DNA of 64,000 bases from assembly GCA_037145635.1 (NCBI GenBank), contig JBBCXB010000005.1, positions 186,001 through 250,000 of the forward strand, read 5' to 3'. The position numbers and the translations under genes were made by a program. This stretch comes from JAATFS01 sp037145635 (lineage in GTDB: Bacteria > Pseudomonadota > Gammaproteobacteria > Xanthomonadales > Xanthomonadaceae). The notes beneath the pieces are model-generated. The model was not told the DNA's origin, searched no databases, and saw only the letters and a list, made by a program, of their open reading frames with translations. Of the stretch, positions 1 to 12,269 are shown piece after piece (position 1 is the first letter of the stretch; each line of letters opens with the position of its first letter).

Positions 1-677
1 CCGCGGCCAATGGCCAGTTCGTGCAGGCGAGCGTCGCCGTGTTCGTGGCGGCGCTGATGGACGGGCTCGACGGCCGCGTGGCGCGGCTGACCGGCACCAG
101 CAGCGAGTTCGGCGTGCAGTACGACTCGCTCGCCGACCTGGTCAGCTTCGGCATGGCGCCGGCGCTGGTGATGTACCACTGGTCGCTGGCGTCGCTGAAG
201 TTCGACGGCGAGGCGATGGGGCGCGTCGGCTGGGCCGCCGCGTTCCTGTACGCGGCGTGCGCGGCGCTGCGCCTGGCCCGCTTCAACACCCAGGTCGGCG
301 TGGTCGACAAGCGCTGGTTCATCGGCCTGGCCAGCCCGGCCGCGGCCGGGCTGATGATGGCCTTCGTCTGGGCGTTCGCCGATGGCACCCTGGGCTGGAG
401 CGGCGAGGAGCTGCGCTACCTGGCGCTGGCGGTCACGCTGGTGGCGGCGCTGCTGATGGTCAGCCGCATCCGCTTCTGGAGCTTCAAGGGCGGCGGCGAG
501 AAGGGCCCGCGCGCCGACCGGGTACCGTTCCTGGCGCTGGCGCTGGCGCCGATCGTGATCGCGATTCTGGTGGTGGACCTGCCGCGGGTGCTGTTCGCGG
601 TGGGCCTGGTGTATGCCGTGTCCGGCCCGTCGCTGTGGCTGTGGCGGCGCTGGCGCAAGGTGCCGGAGTCGACATGA
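1..677 (+). CDS. pssA: CDP-diacylglycerol--serine O-phosphatidyltransferase (5' end outside window)
   Basis: Integral membrane enzyme that joins CDP-diacylglycerol and L-serine to make phosphatidylserine, the precursor of phosphatidylethanolamine. The reading frame is open to the left edge, so the N-terminus is missing. The CDP-alcohol phosphotransferase signature DG-x2-AR-x8-G-x3-D-x3-D is complete and exact at nucleotides 69-137. Several hydrophobic segments follow (for example around 225-290, 340-390, 420-470 and 530-650), as expected for this multi-pass family. The lysine- and glycine-rich loop after WSFKGG is typical of the PssA branch rather than PgsA. The stop overlaps the next start (ATGA), so the gene is translationally coupled to the holD-like gene and rimI. 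Confidence 0.9.
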   Translation, partial: AANGQFVQASVAVFVAALMDGLDGRVARLTGTSSEFGVQYDSLADLVSFGMAPALVMYHWSLASLKFDGEAMGRVGWAAAFLYAACAALRLARFNTQVGVVDKRWFIGLASPAAAGLMMAFVWAFADGTLGWSGEELRYLALAVTLVAALLMVSRIRFWSFKGGGEKGPRADRVPFLALALAPIVIAILVVDLPRVLFAVGLVYAVSGPSLWLWRRWRKVPEST

Positions 678-1129
678 GCGAGTCCGCGGCCGATCCGCTG
701 TGGTCGGATCAGCAGGTGTCGTGGCTGCAGGCGCTGGGCCATACCGTGTATCTGGACCGCAGCCTGGAGCCGGAACCGGCCCCGGCACTGCGCGAACCGG
801 CTCCCGGGCCGGTGCCGGCGGTCGCGCGCGAGCGCGGCCCGGCCGCCCCGCCGCGGACGCACGCCGTGGCGCCCGAGCCGCGCAGTGCGCTGCCGCGCGA
901 CGAGCCGGCCGTGGCCGCGGCGCGGAGCGCGCCGGTACGGCGCAGCCGCGTGGGCCTGCCCGACCGGCTGCAGATGGCCCTGCTGCGCGCCTGTGGCCGC
1001 AATCCCGCCGATCCGCAGACCCAGCAGCTGATGGCGACGTGGCCGCTGGCGGAACTGCGCGGCAATCCCGCGGCCAAGCGCGCGTTGTGGCCGCAGTTGC
1101 GGGCGCTGCGACGCAAGGCCGCGCCGTGA
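674..1129 (+). CDS. holD: probable DNA polymerase III psi subunit (HolD-like)
   Basis: A 151-residue protein starting at ATG 674, overlapping the pssA stop by 4 bases. Seen: an N-terminal segment WLQALGHTVY (about residues 17-26), a long low-complexity Pro/Ala/Arg-rich linker (about 30-95), and a C-terminal block ending LAELRGNPAAKRALWPQL. That block closely resembles the end of E. coli HolD (LTDLRANPTARAALWQQI), and the N-terminal segment resembles the short chi-binding peptide of HolD (LQQLGITQW). Known: psi bridges the clamp-loader complex and chi, and holD precedes rimI in E. coli, as here. The chi gene holC lies 5 kb away. Inference: a diverged psi subunit in which the linker has expanded. 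Automated annotation could easily leave this as hypothetical. The identification rests on these short motifs and synteny. Confidence 0.72.
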   Translation: MSESAADPLWSDQQVSWLQALGHTVYLDRSLEPEPAPALREPAPGPVPAVARERGPAAPPRTHAVAPEPRSALPRDEPAVAAARSAPVRRSRVGLPDRLQMALLRACGRNPADPQTQQLMATWPLAELRGNPAAKRALWPQLRALRRKAAP

Positions 1130-1608
1130 GCGCGGTGAGTGCCCTGCCGCCGGCCCTGCTGCGGCCGCTGCGCGAGGCCGATCTGGACGCGGTGATGGAG
1201 ATCGAGCGCCGCGCCTATCCGTTCCCGTGGACGCGCGGGATCTTCCGCGACTGCCTGCAGGCCGGCTACCCGGGCTGGGCGATGGAGCAGGACGGGGCGC
1301 TGATCGGCTACGGCGTGGTCAGCCTGGCCGCCGACGAGGCGCACATCCTCAACGTCTGCATCGCGCCGGAACGGCAGTCGCAGGGGCATGGCCGGGTGCT
1401 GCTGCGCGCGCTGGTGAAGCTGGCCTGCGATCGCGGCGCACGCCGCGTCTTCCTCGAGGTGCGCCCGTCCAACACCTCGGCCGTCGCGCTCTACCACGCC
1501 GAGGGCTTCAACGAGATCGGCCGGCGCCCGCGCTACTACCCGGCGCACAACGGCCGCGAGGATGCGCTGGTGATGGCGATCGAACTGTCCTTCGAGGGTT
1601 TCTCCTAG
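1126..1608 (+). CDS. rimI: ribosomal protein bS18 N-alpha-acetyltransferase
   Basis: A 160-residue GNAT acetyltransferase beginning with GTG 1126, which overlaps the upstream TGA (GTGA). Known role: acetylation of the N-terminal alanine of ribosomal protein S18 with acetyl-CoA. Visible family features are the N-terminal LRPLREADLDAVMEIERRAYPFPWT block, the acetyl-CoA binding segment ERQSQGHGRVLL (the Q/R-x-x-G-x-G/A motif), and the C-terminal ALYHAEGFNEIGRRPRYY block typical of RimI. Length is normal for RimI (about 150-160). It is the last gene of the pssA-holD-rimI coupled group; the next 280 bases hold the pectate lyase promoter region. Confidence 0.9.
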   Translation: MSAVSALPPALLRPLREADLDAVMEIERRAYPFPWTRGIFRDCLQAGYPGWAMEQDGALIGYGVVSLAADEAHILNVCIAPERQSQGHGRVLLRALVKLACDRGARRVFLEVRPSNTSAVALYHAEGFNEIGRRPRYYPAHNGREDALVMAIELSFEGFS

Positions 1609-1641
1609 CGCCACGCCCCCGCGTCGCCGCCGGGCGCCGCG

Positions 1642-1712
1642 TGTCCCGCATCCTGTCCCGCGCTGGCGCGGCCTGTCCCGCGACCGCGCACCTGTCCCGT
1701 TCGGCTGTCCCG
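1642..1712. repeat. five-copy TGTCCCG direct array upstream of pectate lyase
   Basis: The heptamer TGTCCCG occurs at 1642, 1654, 1674, 1693 and 1706, all in the same orientation, with steps of 12, 20, 19 and 13 bases. Four copies are preceded by C, the first by G. The array sits in the 281-base gap between rimI and the pectate lyase, about 180 bases before the lyase start. It could be a cluster of regulator sites or a degenerate repeat; no known operator was recognised. The rest of the gap (1713-1889) shows nothing else beyond a purine-rich ribosome-binding stretch (aggatgga) just before 1890. Confidence 0.5.
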
Positions 1713-1889
1713 CCCGCCGCGGCGTGACTGTGCGCGCAGTTCCGGGCACGCGGGCTTTCCTGCGTGCGCCCGCTCCCTATCATCGGTGCGACGGACGGGA
1801 CGGCGGCGCAAGGCGGGCGGCCCGGGAACAGGGGAAGACGGCCGACCACCGACGGTGGCGGCGACATCACTTTCTAGGATGGAACACCG

Positions 1890-3035
1890 ATGAAGCGGAC
1901 GAACACATCGAACACAGCACTCGCGTCCCTGGCGGCCCTGGTCGTGGGCACCTGCCTGGTCGCGGGAACGGCACAGGCCGATGCCTCGCTGGACGTGGCG
2001 ACCACCGGCTGGGCGACCCAGAACGGGGGCACCAAGGGCGGCTCCAAGGCCGCGGCGGCCGACACCTACACGGTCGCCAACGCCGCCCAGCTCAAGGCCG
2101 CGCTGAAGGCCGGCGCCGGCAGCAATGGCCGCATCATCAAGGTCAACGGCGTCATCGACGTCAGCGAGGGCAAGGCCTACGCCACGACCGCCGACATGAA
2201 GACCCGCGCCCGCCTCGACATCCCGGCCAAGACCACGCTGATCGGCGTCGGCAGCACCGCGCAGATCCGCGAGGGCTATCTGTACGTCAAGGCCAACGAC
2301 GTGATCATCCGTAACCTCACCATCGAGAATCCCTGGGACCCGGAGCCGGTGTGGGACCCGGACGACGGCAGCGCCGGCAACTGGAACGCCGAGTACGACG
2401 GGCTCACCATCGAGGGCGCCAGCAACGTCTGGGTGGACCATGTCACCTTCACCGACGGCCGCCGCACCGACGACCAGAACGGGACCGCCAACGGCCGGCC
2501 CAAGCAGCACCACGACGGCGCGCTCGACGTGAAGAAGGGCGCCAACTACGTGACCGTCTCCTACTCGGCGTTCAAGTCGCACGAGAAGAACAACCTGATC
2601 GGTTCCAGCGACAGCGCCTCCAGCACCGACAGCGGCAAGCTCAAGGTCACCATCCACAACACCCTGTTCGAGAACATCTCCGCGCGGGCGCCGCGGGTCC
2701 GCTTCGGGCAGGTGCACCTGTACAACAACTACCACGTCGGCAGCGCCAGCCACGCGGTGTACCCGTTCTCGTACGCGCACGGGGTGGGCAAGGAGTCGAA
2801 GGTCTTCTCGGAGAACAACGCGTTCGAGATCGCCGGGGTCAGCAGCTGCGACAAGATCGCGGCCGACTACGGCGGCAGCGTCTATCGCGATTTCGGCTCG
2901 CTGCTCAACGGCAAGGCGCTGAGCTGCTCGTGGAACAACGCCATCGGCTGGACGCCGCCGTACGCCTACAGCCTGCTGCCGGCCACCCAGGTGGCCGCCG
3001 ACGTCAAGGCCAAGGCGGGCGCCGGCAAGCTCTGA
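1890..3035 (+). CDS. pel: secreted pectate lyase, polysaccharide lyase family 1
   Basis: A 381-residue plant cell wall-degrading enzyme that cleaves polygalacturonate by Ca2+-dependent beta-elimination. A classic Sec signal peptide is seen (KR-rich start, hydrophobic core, cleavage near AQA at about residue 30). The body shows the PL1 right-handed beta-helix hallmarks: VWVDHVTF with following acidic residues (about residue 180), the DGALDVKKGANYVTVSYS strand block (about 210), and the catalytic-arginine region RAPRVRFGQVHLYNNY (about 266-281). Two C-terminal cysteines (in SSCDKI and LSCSW) may form a disulfide. Secretion through the Xps type II system 24 kb downstream is the natural expectation. 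The gene stands alone between rimI and the convergent valS. Confidence 0.93.
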   Translation: MKRTNTSNTALASLAALVVGTCLVAGTAQADASLDVATTGWATQNGGTKGGSKAAAADTYTVANAAQLKAALKAGAGSNGRIIKVNGVIDVSEGKAYATTADMKTRARLDIPAKTTLIGVGSTAQIREGYLYVKANDVIIRNLTIENPWDPEPVWDPDDGSAGNWNAEYDGLTIEGASNVWVDHVTFTDGRRTDDQNGTANGRPKQHHDGALDVKKGANYVTVSYSAFKSHEKNNLIGSSDSASSTDSGKLKVTIHNTLFENISARAPRVRFGQVHLYNNYHVGSASHAVYPFSYAHGVGKESKVFSENNAFEIAGVSSCDKIAADYGGSVYRDFGSLLNGKALSCSWNNAIGWTPPYAYSLLPATQVAADVKAKAGAGKL

Positions 3036-3042
3036 AACGCGC

Positions 3043-3069
3043 CTGCGCCGCCGCATGCCGGCGGCGCAG
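3043..3069. terminator. hairpin between convergent pel and valS
   Basis: An 11-bp perfect stem (CTGCGCCGCCG / CGGCGGCGCAG) with a 5-base loop lies directly after the pel stop and before the end of valS. There is no T-run on the pel side. It is placed to separate the two convergent genes, possibly as a bidirectional or weak terminator. Confidence 0.55.
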
Positions 3070-3107
3070 GTATCGGTGCGATGCGCGGGCCCGCGGCCTG
3101 CGCCGGC

Positions 3108-5966
<2,859 letters not shown>

Positions 5967-5970
5967 AGGG

Positions 5971-6075
5971 CGTGAATGGCGAATCGGGAATGGGGAAGGG
6001 CGAGAGCCGGGCGCGGGCAAGGGGTGGCGGGGCGCGGCAACCGATTCACGCTGCCCCGTTCCCGATTCCCGGCCT
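5971..6075. repeat. GGGAATC/GATTCCC inverted-repeat element between holC and valS
   Basis: The left arm (about 5977-6000) carries GAATCGGGAATGGGGAAG; the right arm (about 6056-6073) carries the opposite-strand form CGTTCCCGATTCCCGG. The GC-rich centre holds no gene. Like the copies at 6.5 and 40.5 kb, the element fills the space between two co-oriented genes. Confidence 0.75.
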
Positions 6076-6078
6076 CGC

Positions 6079-6501
6079 TCACATGTCGTACTTGTTGAGT
6101 TCCAGGCCGCGGGCCTTGTACTGCTTCCAGCGCTCGCGCAGCGGGTCGCGCGCCGACGGGTCGGCGGGGACCACTTCCAGCACGCGGTCGCAGGCGCCCA
6201 GGTAGGCGTCGTCGCGCAGGTTGATCACCAGCGGGCGCGACGGCGCGTCGAAGTCCGGCTGCGCGATCAGCACCGGCGTCAGCTCGTCCTCGTCGTCGGT
6301 GCCGGCGATCTGGTGCGGGATGTAGGCCTCGTCGTCGAACGACCACAGCAGGTCGTCCAGCGCCTCGGCCTGCTCGGCGTCGCGCGCCAGGATCAGGGTG
6401 GACAGGTTGGCGTCGTAGGCCTTGCGGGCCAGTTCGCACACCAGGCGCAACGGCTCGGCGAGGAACCGCGGCTTGGCGATCAGGTAGAAGTCGGCGCGCA
6501 T
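6079..6501 (-). CDS. holC: DNA polymerase III chi subunit
   Basis: A 140-residue chi subunit that links the clamp loader to single-strand DNA-binding protein on the lagging strand. It begins MRADFYL and has the family pattern: an early Rossmann-like strand/helix, the LILARDAEQAEALDDLLWSF block (about 37-56), a Y/F-I-P-H-Q turn, and a C-terminal D-PLRERWKQYKARG helix. Length is normal (about 140-150). It sits between pepA and valS in the order conserved in gammaproteobacteria, flanked on both sides by GGGAATC-type repeats. It would partner the HolD-like protein encoded at 674-1129. Confidence 0.93.
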   Translation of the reverse strand: MRADFYLIAKPRFLAEPLRLVCELARKAYDANLSTLILARDAEQAEALDDLLWSFDDEAYIPHQIAGTDDEDELTPVLIAQPDFDAPSRPLVINLRDDAYLGACDRVLEVVPADPSARDPLRERWKQYKARGLELNKYDM

Positions 6502-6504
6502 CAG

Positions 6505-6618
6505 AGCGGGGAACCGGGAAGGGAGAAGGGGGAATGGGAACCGCGGGCGGCGGCGAGTGCGCCGCCGCCCGCGTGCAGATCGGACAGGGCGCTTTTCACG
6601 ATTCCCGATTTCCGATGC

Positions 6619-6635
<17 letters not shown>
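6505..6635. repeat. GGGAATC/GATTCCC inverted-repeat element overlapping the 3' end of pepA
   Basis: The left arm (about 6508-6540) has GGGAACCGGGAAGGG and GGGGGAATGGGAA; the right arm (about 6599-6635) has GATTCCCGATTTCCGATG and AATTCCCGGCCTCG. The right arm runs into pepA, so the stop codon and last residues (E-A-G-N) of PepA are encoded by the element. A strong hairpin lies in the centre. Confidence 0.75.
6542..6573. terminator. strong GC hairpin between pepA and holC
   Basis: A perfect 14-bp stem (CGCGGGCGGCGGCG and its complement) with a 4-base loop AGTG lies between pepA and holC, inside the repeat element. It has no T-run, so it may slow transcription or protect the pepA mRNA end rather than terminate fully. 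Confidence 0.5.
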
Positions 6636-8100
<1,465 letters not shown>

Positions 8101-8204
8101 TGATCAGATTCCTTTGCCGTTCCGTACAATCGCGGCCTGTTTACGCCAACCGGGATAGGCTGGCGCTGCCGCGAACGAATCCGAGAGTCTAGCAAGCCCC
8201 TCCT

Positions 8205-9290
8205 ATGATGCCGAAGCTCGACCGATACCTCATCAGCGATTTCACCCAGAGCTTCTTCGCCACCCTGATCGTGCTGCTGGTGGTGAGCGTGGGCGGTGTG
8301 CTGGTCGACATCCTCGGCAACATCGCCGACGGCCGCATCCCGGCCCGCCTGCTGCTGTCGCAGCTCGGCCTGCAGTTCATCGCCTATCTGCCGCTGATCC
8401 TGCCGCTGGCGCTGATGCTGGGCCTGCTGCTGGCGCTGGGCCGGCTCTACCGCGACTCGGAGATGGCGGTGCTCACCGCGATCGGCGTCGGCCCGCGGCG
8501 GCTGCTGCGCCCGATCCTGACCCTGGTGGTCCCGGTGGTGGTGCTGATCGGCCTGTGCTCGCTGTGGCTGGGCCCCTGGGCCAACCGCACCGCCGAGAAG
8601 ATGCTGGAGGACGCCAACCGCAGCGTGGTGGTGGCGGGCCTGGAGGCCGGCCGCTTCACCCCGCTGTCCGGCGGCGGGGTGGTGTACCTGTCCACGGTCT
8701 CGCCGGACGGCACCCAGCTGGGCAAGGTGTTCATGCAGCGCCAGCAGGACGACCGCATCGACGTGGTCACCGCCGAGCGCGGCGCGATGTTCTTCGAGGG
8801 CAAGGCCGACCGCTACCTGCGGCTGGAGGACGGCTACCGGGTCGAGGGCCCGGCCGCCGGCGACGCCCTGGACTACCGCCTGATGAAGTTCGCCGGCAGC
8901 GAGCTGGCGCTGCCCGACCGCGCCCAGGTCCACGACGAGAACGATCCGGAAGTGATGACCACCGCGCGGCTGCTGCATGACGAACGCCCCGCCGCGCAGG
9001 CCCAGCTGCACGCGCGCCTGGGCCCGCCGCTGCTGGCGCTGGCGTTCGCGCTGCTGACCCTGCCGCTGTCGCGCAGCGCGCCGCGGCAGCAGCGCTATGG
9101 CCGCATGATGCTGGCCTTCCTCGCCTACATGGTCGGCACCATGCTGATGTTCAACGGCAGCCAGTGGATCGCCACCGGCAAGATGCCCGCGGCGCTGGGC
9201 CTGTGGTGGCTGCTGGTGCCGCTGCTGGTGCTGGCGGTCTGGATGTACGCGCGCGACGGCCGGCTGTCGCGGCCGCGGAGGCCGGCATGA
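8205..9290 (+). CDS. lptF: LPS export ABC transporter permease LptF
   Basis: A 361-residue inner-membrane permease of the LptB2FG complex, which extracts lipopolysaccharide from the inner membrane and passes it to the LptC-LptA bridge. Family features are seen: MPKLDRYLISDFTQSF start, three N-terminal membrane segments with the conserved LPLALMLGLLLALGRLYRDSEM coupling region (about residues 65-90), a periplasmic beta-jellyroll domain (about 125-260), and three C-terminal membrane segments. It overlaps lptG by 4 bases (ATGA). It diverges from pepA across a 104-base gap holding TACAAT (8125-8130), a possible -10 without a clear -35. Confidence 0.95.
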   Translation: MMPKLDRYLISDFTQSFFATLIVLLVVSVGGVLVDILGNIADGRIPARLLLSQLGLQFIAYLPLILPLALMLGLLLALGRLYRDSEMAVLTAIGVGPRRLLRPILTLVVPVVVLIGLCSLWLGPWANRTAEKMLEDANRSVVVAGLEAGRFTPLSGGGVVYLSTVSPDGTQLGKVFMQRQQDDRIDVVTAERGAMFFEGKADRYLRLEDGYRVEGPAAGDALDYRLMKFAGSELALPDRAQVHDENDPEVMTTARLLHDERPAAQAQLHARLGPPLLALAFALLTLPLSRSAPRQQRYGRMMLAFLAYMVGTMLMFNGSQWIATGKMPAALGLWWLLVPLLVLAVWMYARDGRLSRPRRPA

Positions 9291-10399
9291 ACCTCCGCCT
9301 GATGCCGCGGCTGCACGACACCTACATCGGGCGCAGCGTGCTCGGCACGGTGCTGCTGACCTGGGGCGTGCTGCTCGGCCTGGACGTGATGATCGCCATG
9401 TCGGGCGAGATCAAGGACGTGGGCACCGGCAGCTACAGCTTCGGGCATGCGGTGGCCTACGTGGCCTACACCGTGCCGCGGCGCGCCTACACGCTGTTCC
9501 CGACCGCCGCGGTGATCGGCGCGCTGATGGGCCTGGGCCAGCTGGCCGCGACCTCGGAGCTGACCGCGCTGCGGGCGCTGGGCGTGTCGCGCAAGCGCGT
9601 CAGCCTGTCGGTGGCGGCCACCATGGCGCTGCTGACGCTGGCGATGGTGATCAGCGGCGAGACCCTGGGCCCGTGGGCACAGGGCCAGGCCGATACGCTC
9701 AAGGCCAGCGCGCGCTACCAGAACAACATGTCGATGGCCCGCTACTCGGGGCTGTGGGCGCGCGAGGGCCAGGTCTTCCTCAATGCCCAGAGCGGCGAGG
9801 AGAAGCTGCTGGACGATGGCGGCACCGCGCTGGAGCTGCACGACGTGCGGCTCTACCAGCTGGCCGAGGACGGCCGGCTGCAGACCCTGACCCATGCCGC
9901 GGTCGCCGAGCATCGCGACAACGGCTGGACGCTGCGCCAGGTCGTGCGCGACAACTTCGCCGAGCGCGCGGTGCAGCGGGAGAAGATCGCGCAGCTGCCG
10001 TGGCAGTCGCAGCTGGATCCGGCCGCGCTGGCGGCCGGCCTGACCAAGCCGCGCAACCTGTCCGCGCACGAGCTGGAACAGAGCATCGAGTACCGCCGCC
10101 GCAACGGCCTGGATGCGCGCGACTACGAGGACCAGTACTGGAGCCGCTGGTTCTATCCGGTCAACGTGCTGGCGCTGTGCCTGGCCGCCATCCCGTTCTC
10201 GTTCGGCTCGCTGCGCAGCGGCGGCATGGGCAAGCGGCTGTTCCTGGGCATCCTGTTCGCGCTGGCGTTCTGGCTGCTGCAGCTGTTCTTCGGGCGCATG
10301 GCCGGTGCGCTCAAGTTCGACTATCGCATCGCCTACGCGCTGCCGCCGATCGTGATGATGTCGGTCTCGGCCTGGCTGTTCCGGCGGCGCAGCAGCTGA
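9287..10399 (+). CDS. lptG: LPS export ABC transporter permease LptG
   Basis: A 370-residue partner of LptF. ATG 9287 is chosen because it overlaps the lptF stop and gives the usual short N-terminus before the first membrane helix. It has the LptG-type coupling segment around ELTALRALGVSRKRVSLS (about residues 85-105), a periplasmic jellyroll with WTLRQVVRDNF, and C-terminal helices ending before FRRR. The LptF-LptG pair located opposite pepA is a conserved arrangement. Confidence 0.95.
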   Translation: MNLRLMPRLHDTYIGRSVLGTVLLTWGVLLGLDVMIAMSGEIKDVGTGSYSFGHAVAYVAYTVPRRAYTLFPTAAVIGALMGLGQLAATSELTALRALGVSRKRVSLSVAATMALLTLAMVISGETLGPWAQGQADTLKASARYQNNMSMARYSGLWAREGQVFLNAQSGEEKLLDDGGTALELHDVRLYQLAEDGRLQTLTHAAVAEHRDNGWTLRQVVRDNFAERAVQREKIAQLPWQSQLDPAALAAGLTKPRNLSAHELEQSIEYRRRNGLDARDYEDQYWSRWFYPVNVLALCLAAIPFSFGSLRSGGMGKRLFLGILFALAFWLLQLFFGRMAGALKFDYRIAYALPPIVMMSVSAWLFRRRSS

Positions 10400-10403
10400 T
10401 CCG

Positions 10404-10428
10404 GGCCGGACGGCGCGCAGGTCCGGCC
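10404..10428. terminator. hairpin after lptG
   Basis: A perfect 8-bp stem (GGCCGGAC / GTCCGGCC) with a 9-base loop lies 5 bases after the lptG stop, in the 138-base gap between lptG and the convergent RDD gene. No T-run. Confidence 0.5.
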
Positions 10429-10537
10429 GCGCCCCGTTCGTGCGCGCGAGCCGGCGCATCGGTCCGGCCGGTGGCACAGGCCATTGCCGGGACGTCCGGC
10501 CGCACGCCGCTGCCTCGCCGTCGCACGACGACCCGGG

Positions 10538-11014
10538 TCATCGACGCGCCCGCGGCGGCCTCCGGGCCAGCCGGGTGCCGCTGGCGCGGTCGTGCCAGGT
10601 GAGGCGCTCGCGGTCGACCAGCGCCCACCAGAAGCCCAGCCCGCCGGCCAGCAGCGACAGCGTGCCCACCAGGTAGCGGCGCCACAGCGCGGCCCACGAC
10701 GGCGCGCCACCGCCGGCCGCGTGCAGGTGCAGGCGCCACGGACGCATGCCCAGGGTCTGGCCGCCGCGGCGCCAGCTCAGCGTGGCGTAGACGCCGGCCA
10801 CGCCCCAGCAGCACAGCCACAGCAGCCACTGCCAGGCGCTGAAGGGCGCGATGTTCTCGCGCGGGGCATGGCCGGCCAGGGCATAGCCGCCGGTGAACAG
10901 CGCCGAGACCACGAACCACAGCGCCAGGGCCGGCCAGGCGTCGTAGCACAGCGCCAGCAGCCGCCAGAGCAGCAGGCTGCGGGGGCGTTCGGCGGGGGTG
11001 TCGGCGGCGGGCAT
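10538..11014 (-). CDS. RDD family membrane protein
   Basis: A small integral membrane protein of about 158 residues. An ATG at 11026 would add four residues; 11014 gives MPAADTPAERP. It has the RDD domain plan: an early basic stretch and RLLALCYDAWPAL (Arg and Asp of the family), membrane segments near residues 15-45 and 60-80, the GQTLGMRPWRLHLH motif (about 90-103), then WRRYLVGTLSLLAGG and WHDRASGTRL near the end. Function is unknown; some RDD proteins are linked to ion transport or stress. It is transcribed divergently from xerD and convergently with lptG. Confidence 0.85.
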   Translation of the reverse strand: MPAADTPAERPRSLLLWRLLALCYDAWPALALWFVVSALFTGGYALAGHAPRENIAPFSAWQWLLWLCCWGVAGVYATLSWRRGGQTLGMRPWRLHLHAAGGGAPSWAALWRRYLVGTLSLLAGGLGFWWALVDRERLTWHDRASGTRLARRPPRARR

Positions 11015-11210
11015 CGGCCGCAGCATAGCCGCCGCGCGGGGTTAGGCAATCCCGTCCGCGGGTCCGCGCCGCCTTGCCCGAGCCCTCTGCCCGGGCGGCT
11101 GCAGGGCGCAGCAGGAGGCCGGCAGCGCTCCGCCTGCCGTCGGCGTGGGCGGGGAGGGAGAGCGGCAGGCGGTCGGCCCCGAGCGGGGCGACACGTTCTA
11201 AGCTGTGCGG

Positions 11211-12185
11211 ATGCCTGCCCGTACCGCCGCCGAACGCCGCCACCTCGCCGAACAGCTGCCGCCCCTGCGCGCGCCCGACGCGCAGGCGATCCAGCGCTTC
11301 CTCGACCTGATCTGGGCCGAGCAGGGCCTGGCGCGGGCGACGCTGGACAGCTACCGGCGCGACCTCGAGGGCCTGGCGCGCTGGCGCGACGGCGCCGGCG
11401 GCGGCCTGGCCGGGGCCGACCGGGCCGCGCTGTTCGACTACCTGGCCTGGCGCGCACGCGAACGCTATTCCCCGCGCAGCAACGCGCGCCTGCTGTCGTC
11501 GCTGCGCGCCTTCTTCGCCCAGCGCATGGCCGGCGGCGAGCGCGCCGACGACCCGACTGCGCTGCTGGATCCGCCGCGGCTGCCGCGCTCGCTGCCCAAG
11601 GCGCTGAGCGAGAGCCAGATCGACGCCCTGCTGGCCGCGCCCGCCCTGGACACCCCGCTGGGGCTGCGCGACCGCGCGATGCTGGAGCTGATGTACGCCG
11701 CCGGCCTGCGCGTGAGCGAGCTGGTGCACCTGCCCGCCAATGCCGTCAACCTGCGCCAGGGCGTGCTGCGGGTCACCGGCAAGGGCAGCAAGGAACGCCT
11801 GGTGCCGCTGGGCGAGGAGTCGCAGCACTGGCTGCAGCGCTACCTGGAGGCCGCGCGCCCCGGGCTGACGGCGAACCAGCCGGTGCCGGCGCTGGCCGGC
11901 GGCGAGGTGCCGCTGTTCATCGATGCGGCCCGGCGGCCGGTCAGCCGCCAGCAGTTCTGGGCGCTGGTCAAGCGCTACGCGGCGCACGCCGGGATCGACC
12001 CGGCGAAGGTCAGCCCGCACGGCCTGCGCCACAGTTTCGCCACCCACCTGCTCAACCGCGGCGCCGACCTGCGTGCGCTGCAGATGTTGCTCGGGCACAG
12101 CTCGCTGTCCACCACCCAGATCTACACGCTGGTGGCGCGCGAGCACCTGCAGAAGCTGCATGCCAGACACCATCCGCGCGGCTGA
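11211..12185 (+). CDS. xerD: site-specific tyrosine recombinase XerD
   Basis: A 324-residue recombinase that acts with XerC at dif to resolve chromosome dimers. ATG 11211 is preferred over an in-frame GTG at 11205. The N-terminal SAM-like domain (about 25-115) has the IQRFLDLIWAEQGLARATLDSYRRDL pattern. Catalytic residues visible in the C-terminal domain are Arg167 (GLRVSEL), the KGSKER beta-hairpin lysine, His270 and Arg273 (HGLRHSF), His296 (LLGHSS) and the nucleophile Tyr305 (TTQIYT). The tail EHLQKLHARHHPRG is typical of XerD. In E. coli xerD is followed by dsbC; here a frameshifted gene separates the two. Confidence 0.94.
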   Translation: MPARTAAERRHLAEQLPPLRAPDAQAIQRFLDLIWAEQGLARATLDSYRRDLEGLARWRDGAGGGLAGADRAALFDYLAWRARERYSPRSNARLLSSLRAFFAQRMAGGERADDPTALLDPPRLPRSLPKALSESQIDALLAAPALDTPLGLRDRAMLELMYAAGLRVSELVHLPANAVNLRQGVLRVTGKGSKERLVPLGEESQHWLQRYLEAARPGLTANQPVPALAGGEVPLFIDAARRPVSRQQFWALVKRYAAHAGIDPAKVSPHGLRHSFATHLLNRGADLRALQMLLGHSSLSTTQIYTLVAREHLQKLHARHHPRG

Positions 12186-12195
12186 GCCTGAGCCC

Positions 12196-12215
12196 GGTCC
12201 GGTCCGGTCCGGTCC
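12196..12215. repeat. GGTCC x4 tandem repeat
   Basis: Four tandem copies of GGTCC between the xerD stop and the next gene, followed by a degenerate GGCCC. A pentamer repeat of this kind is prone to slippage; it lies outside coding sequence here. Confidence 0.8.
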
Positions 12216-12269
12216 GGCCCGGTGCGCCGGCGCCGCAACCCTGCGCCCTTGCTTCCTCATGAGATCTCC

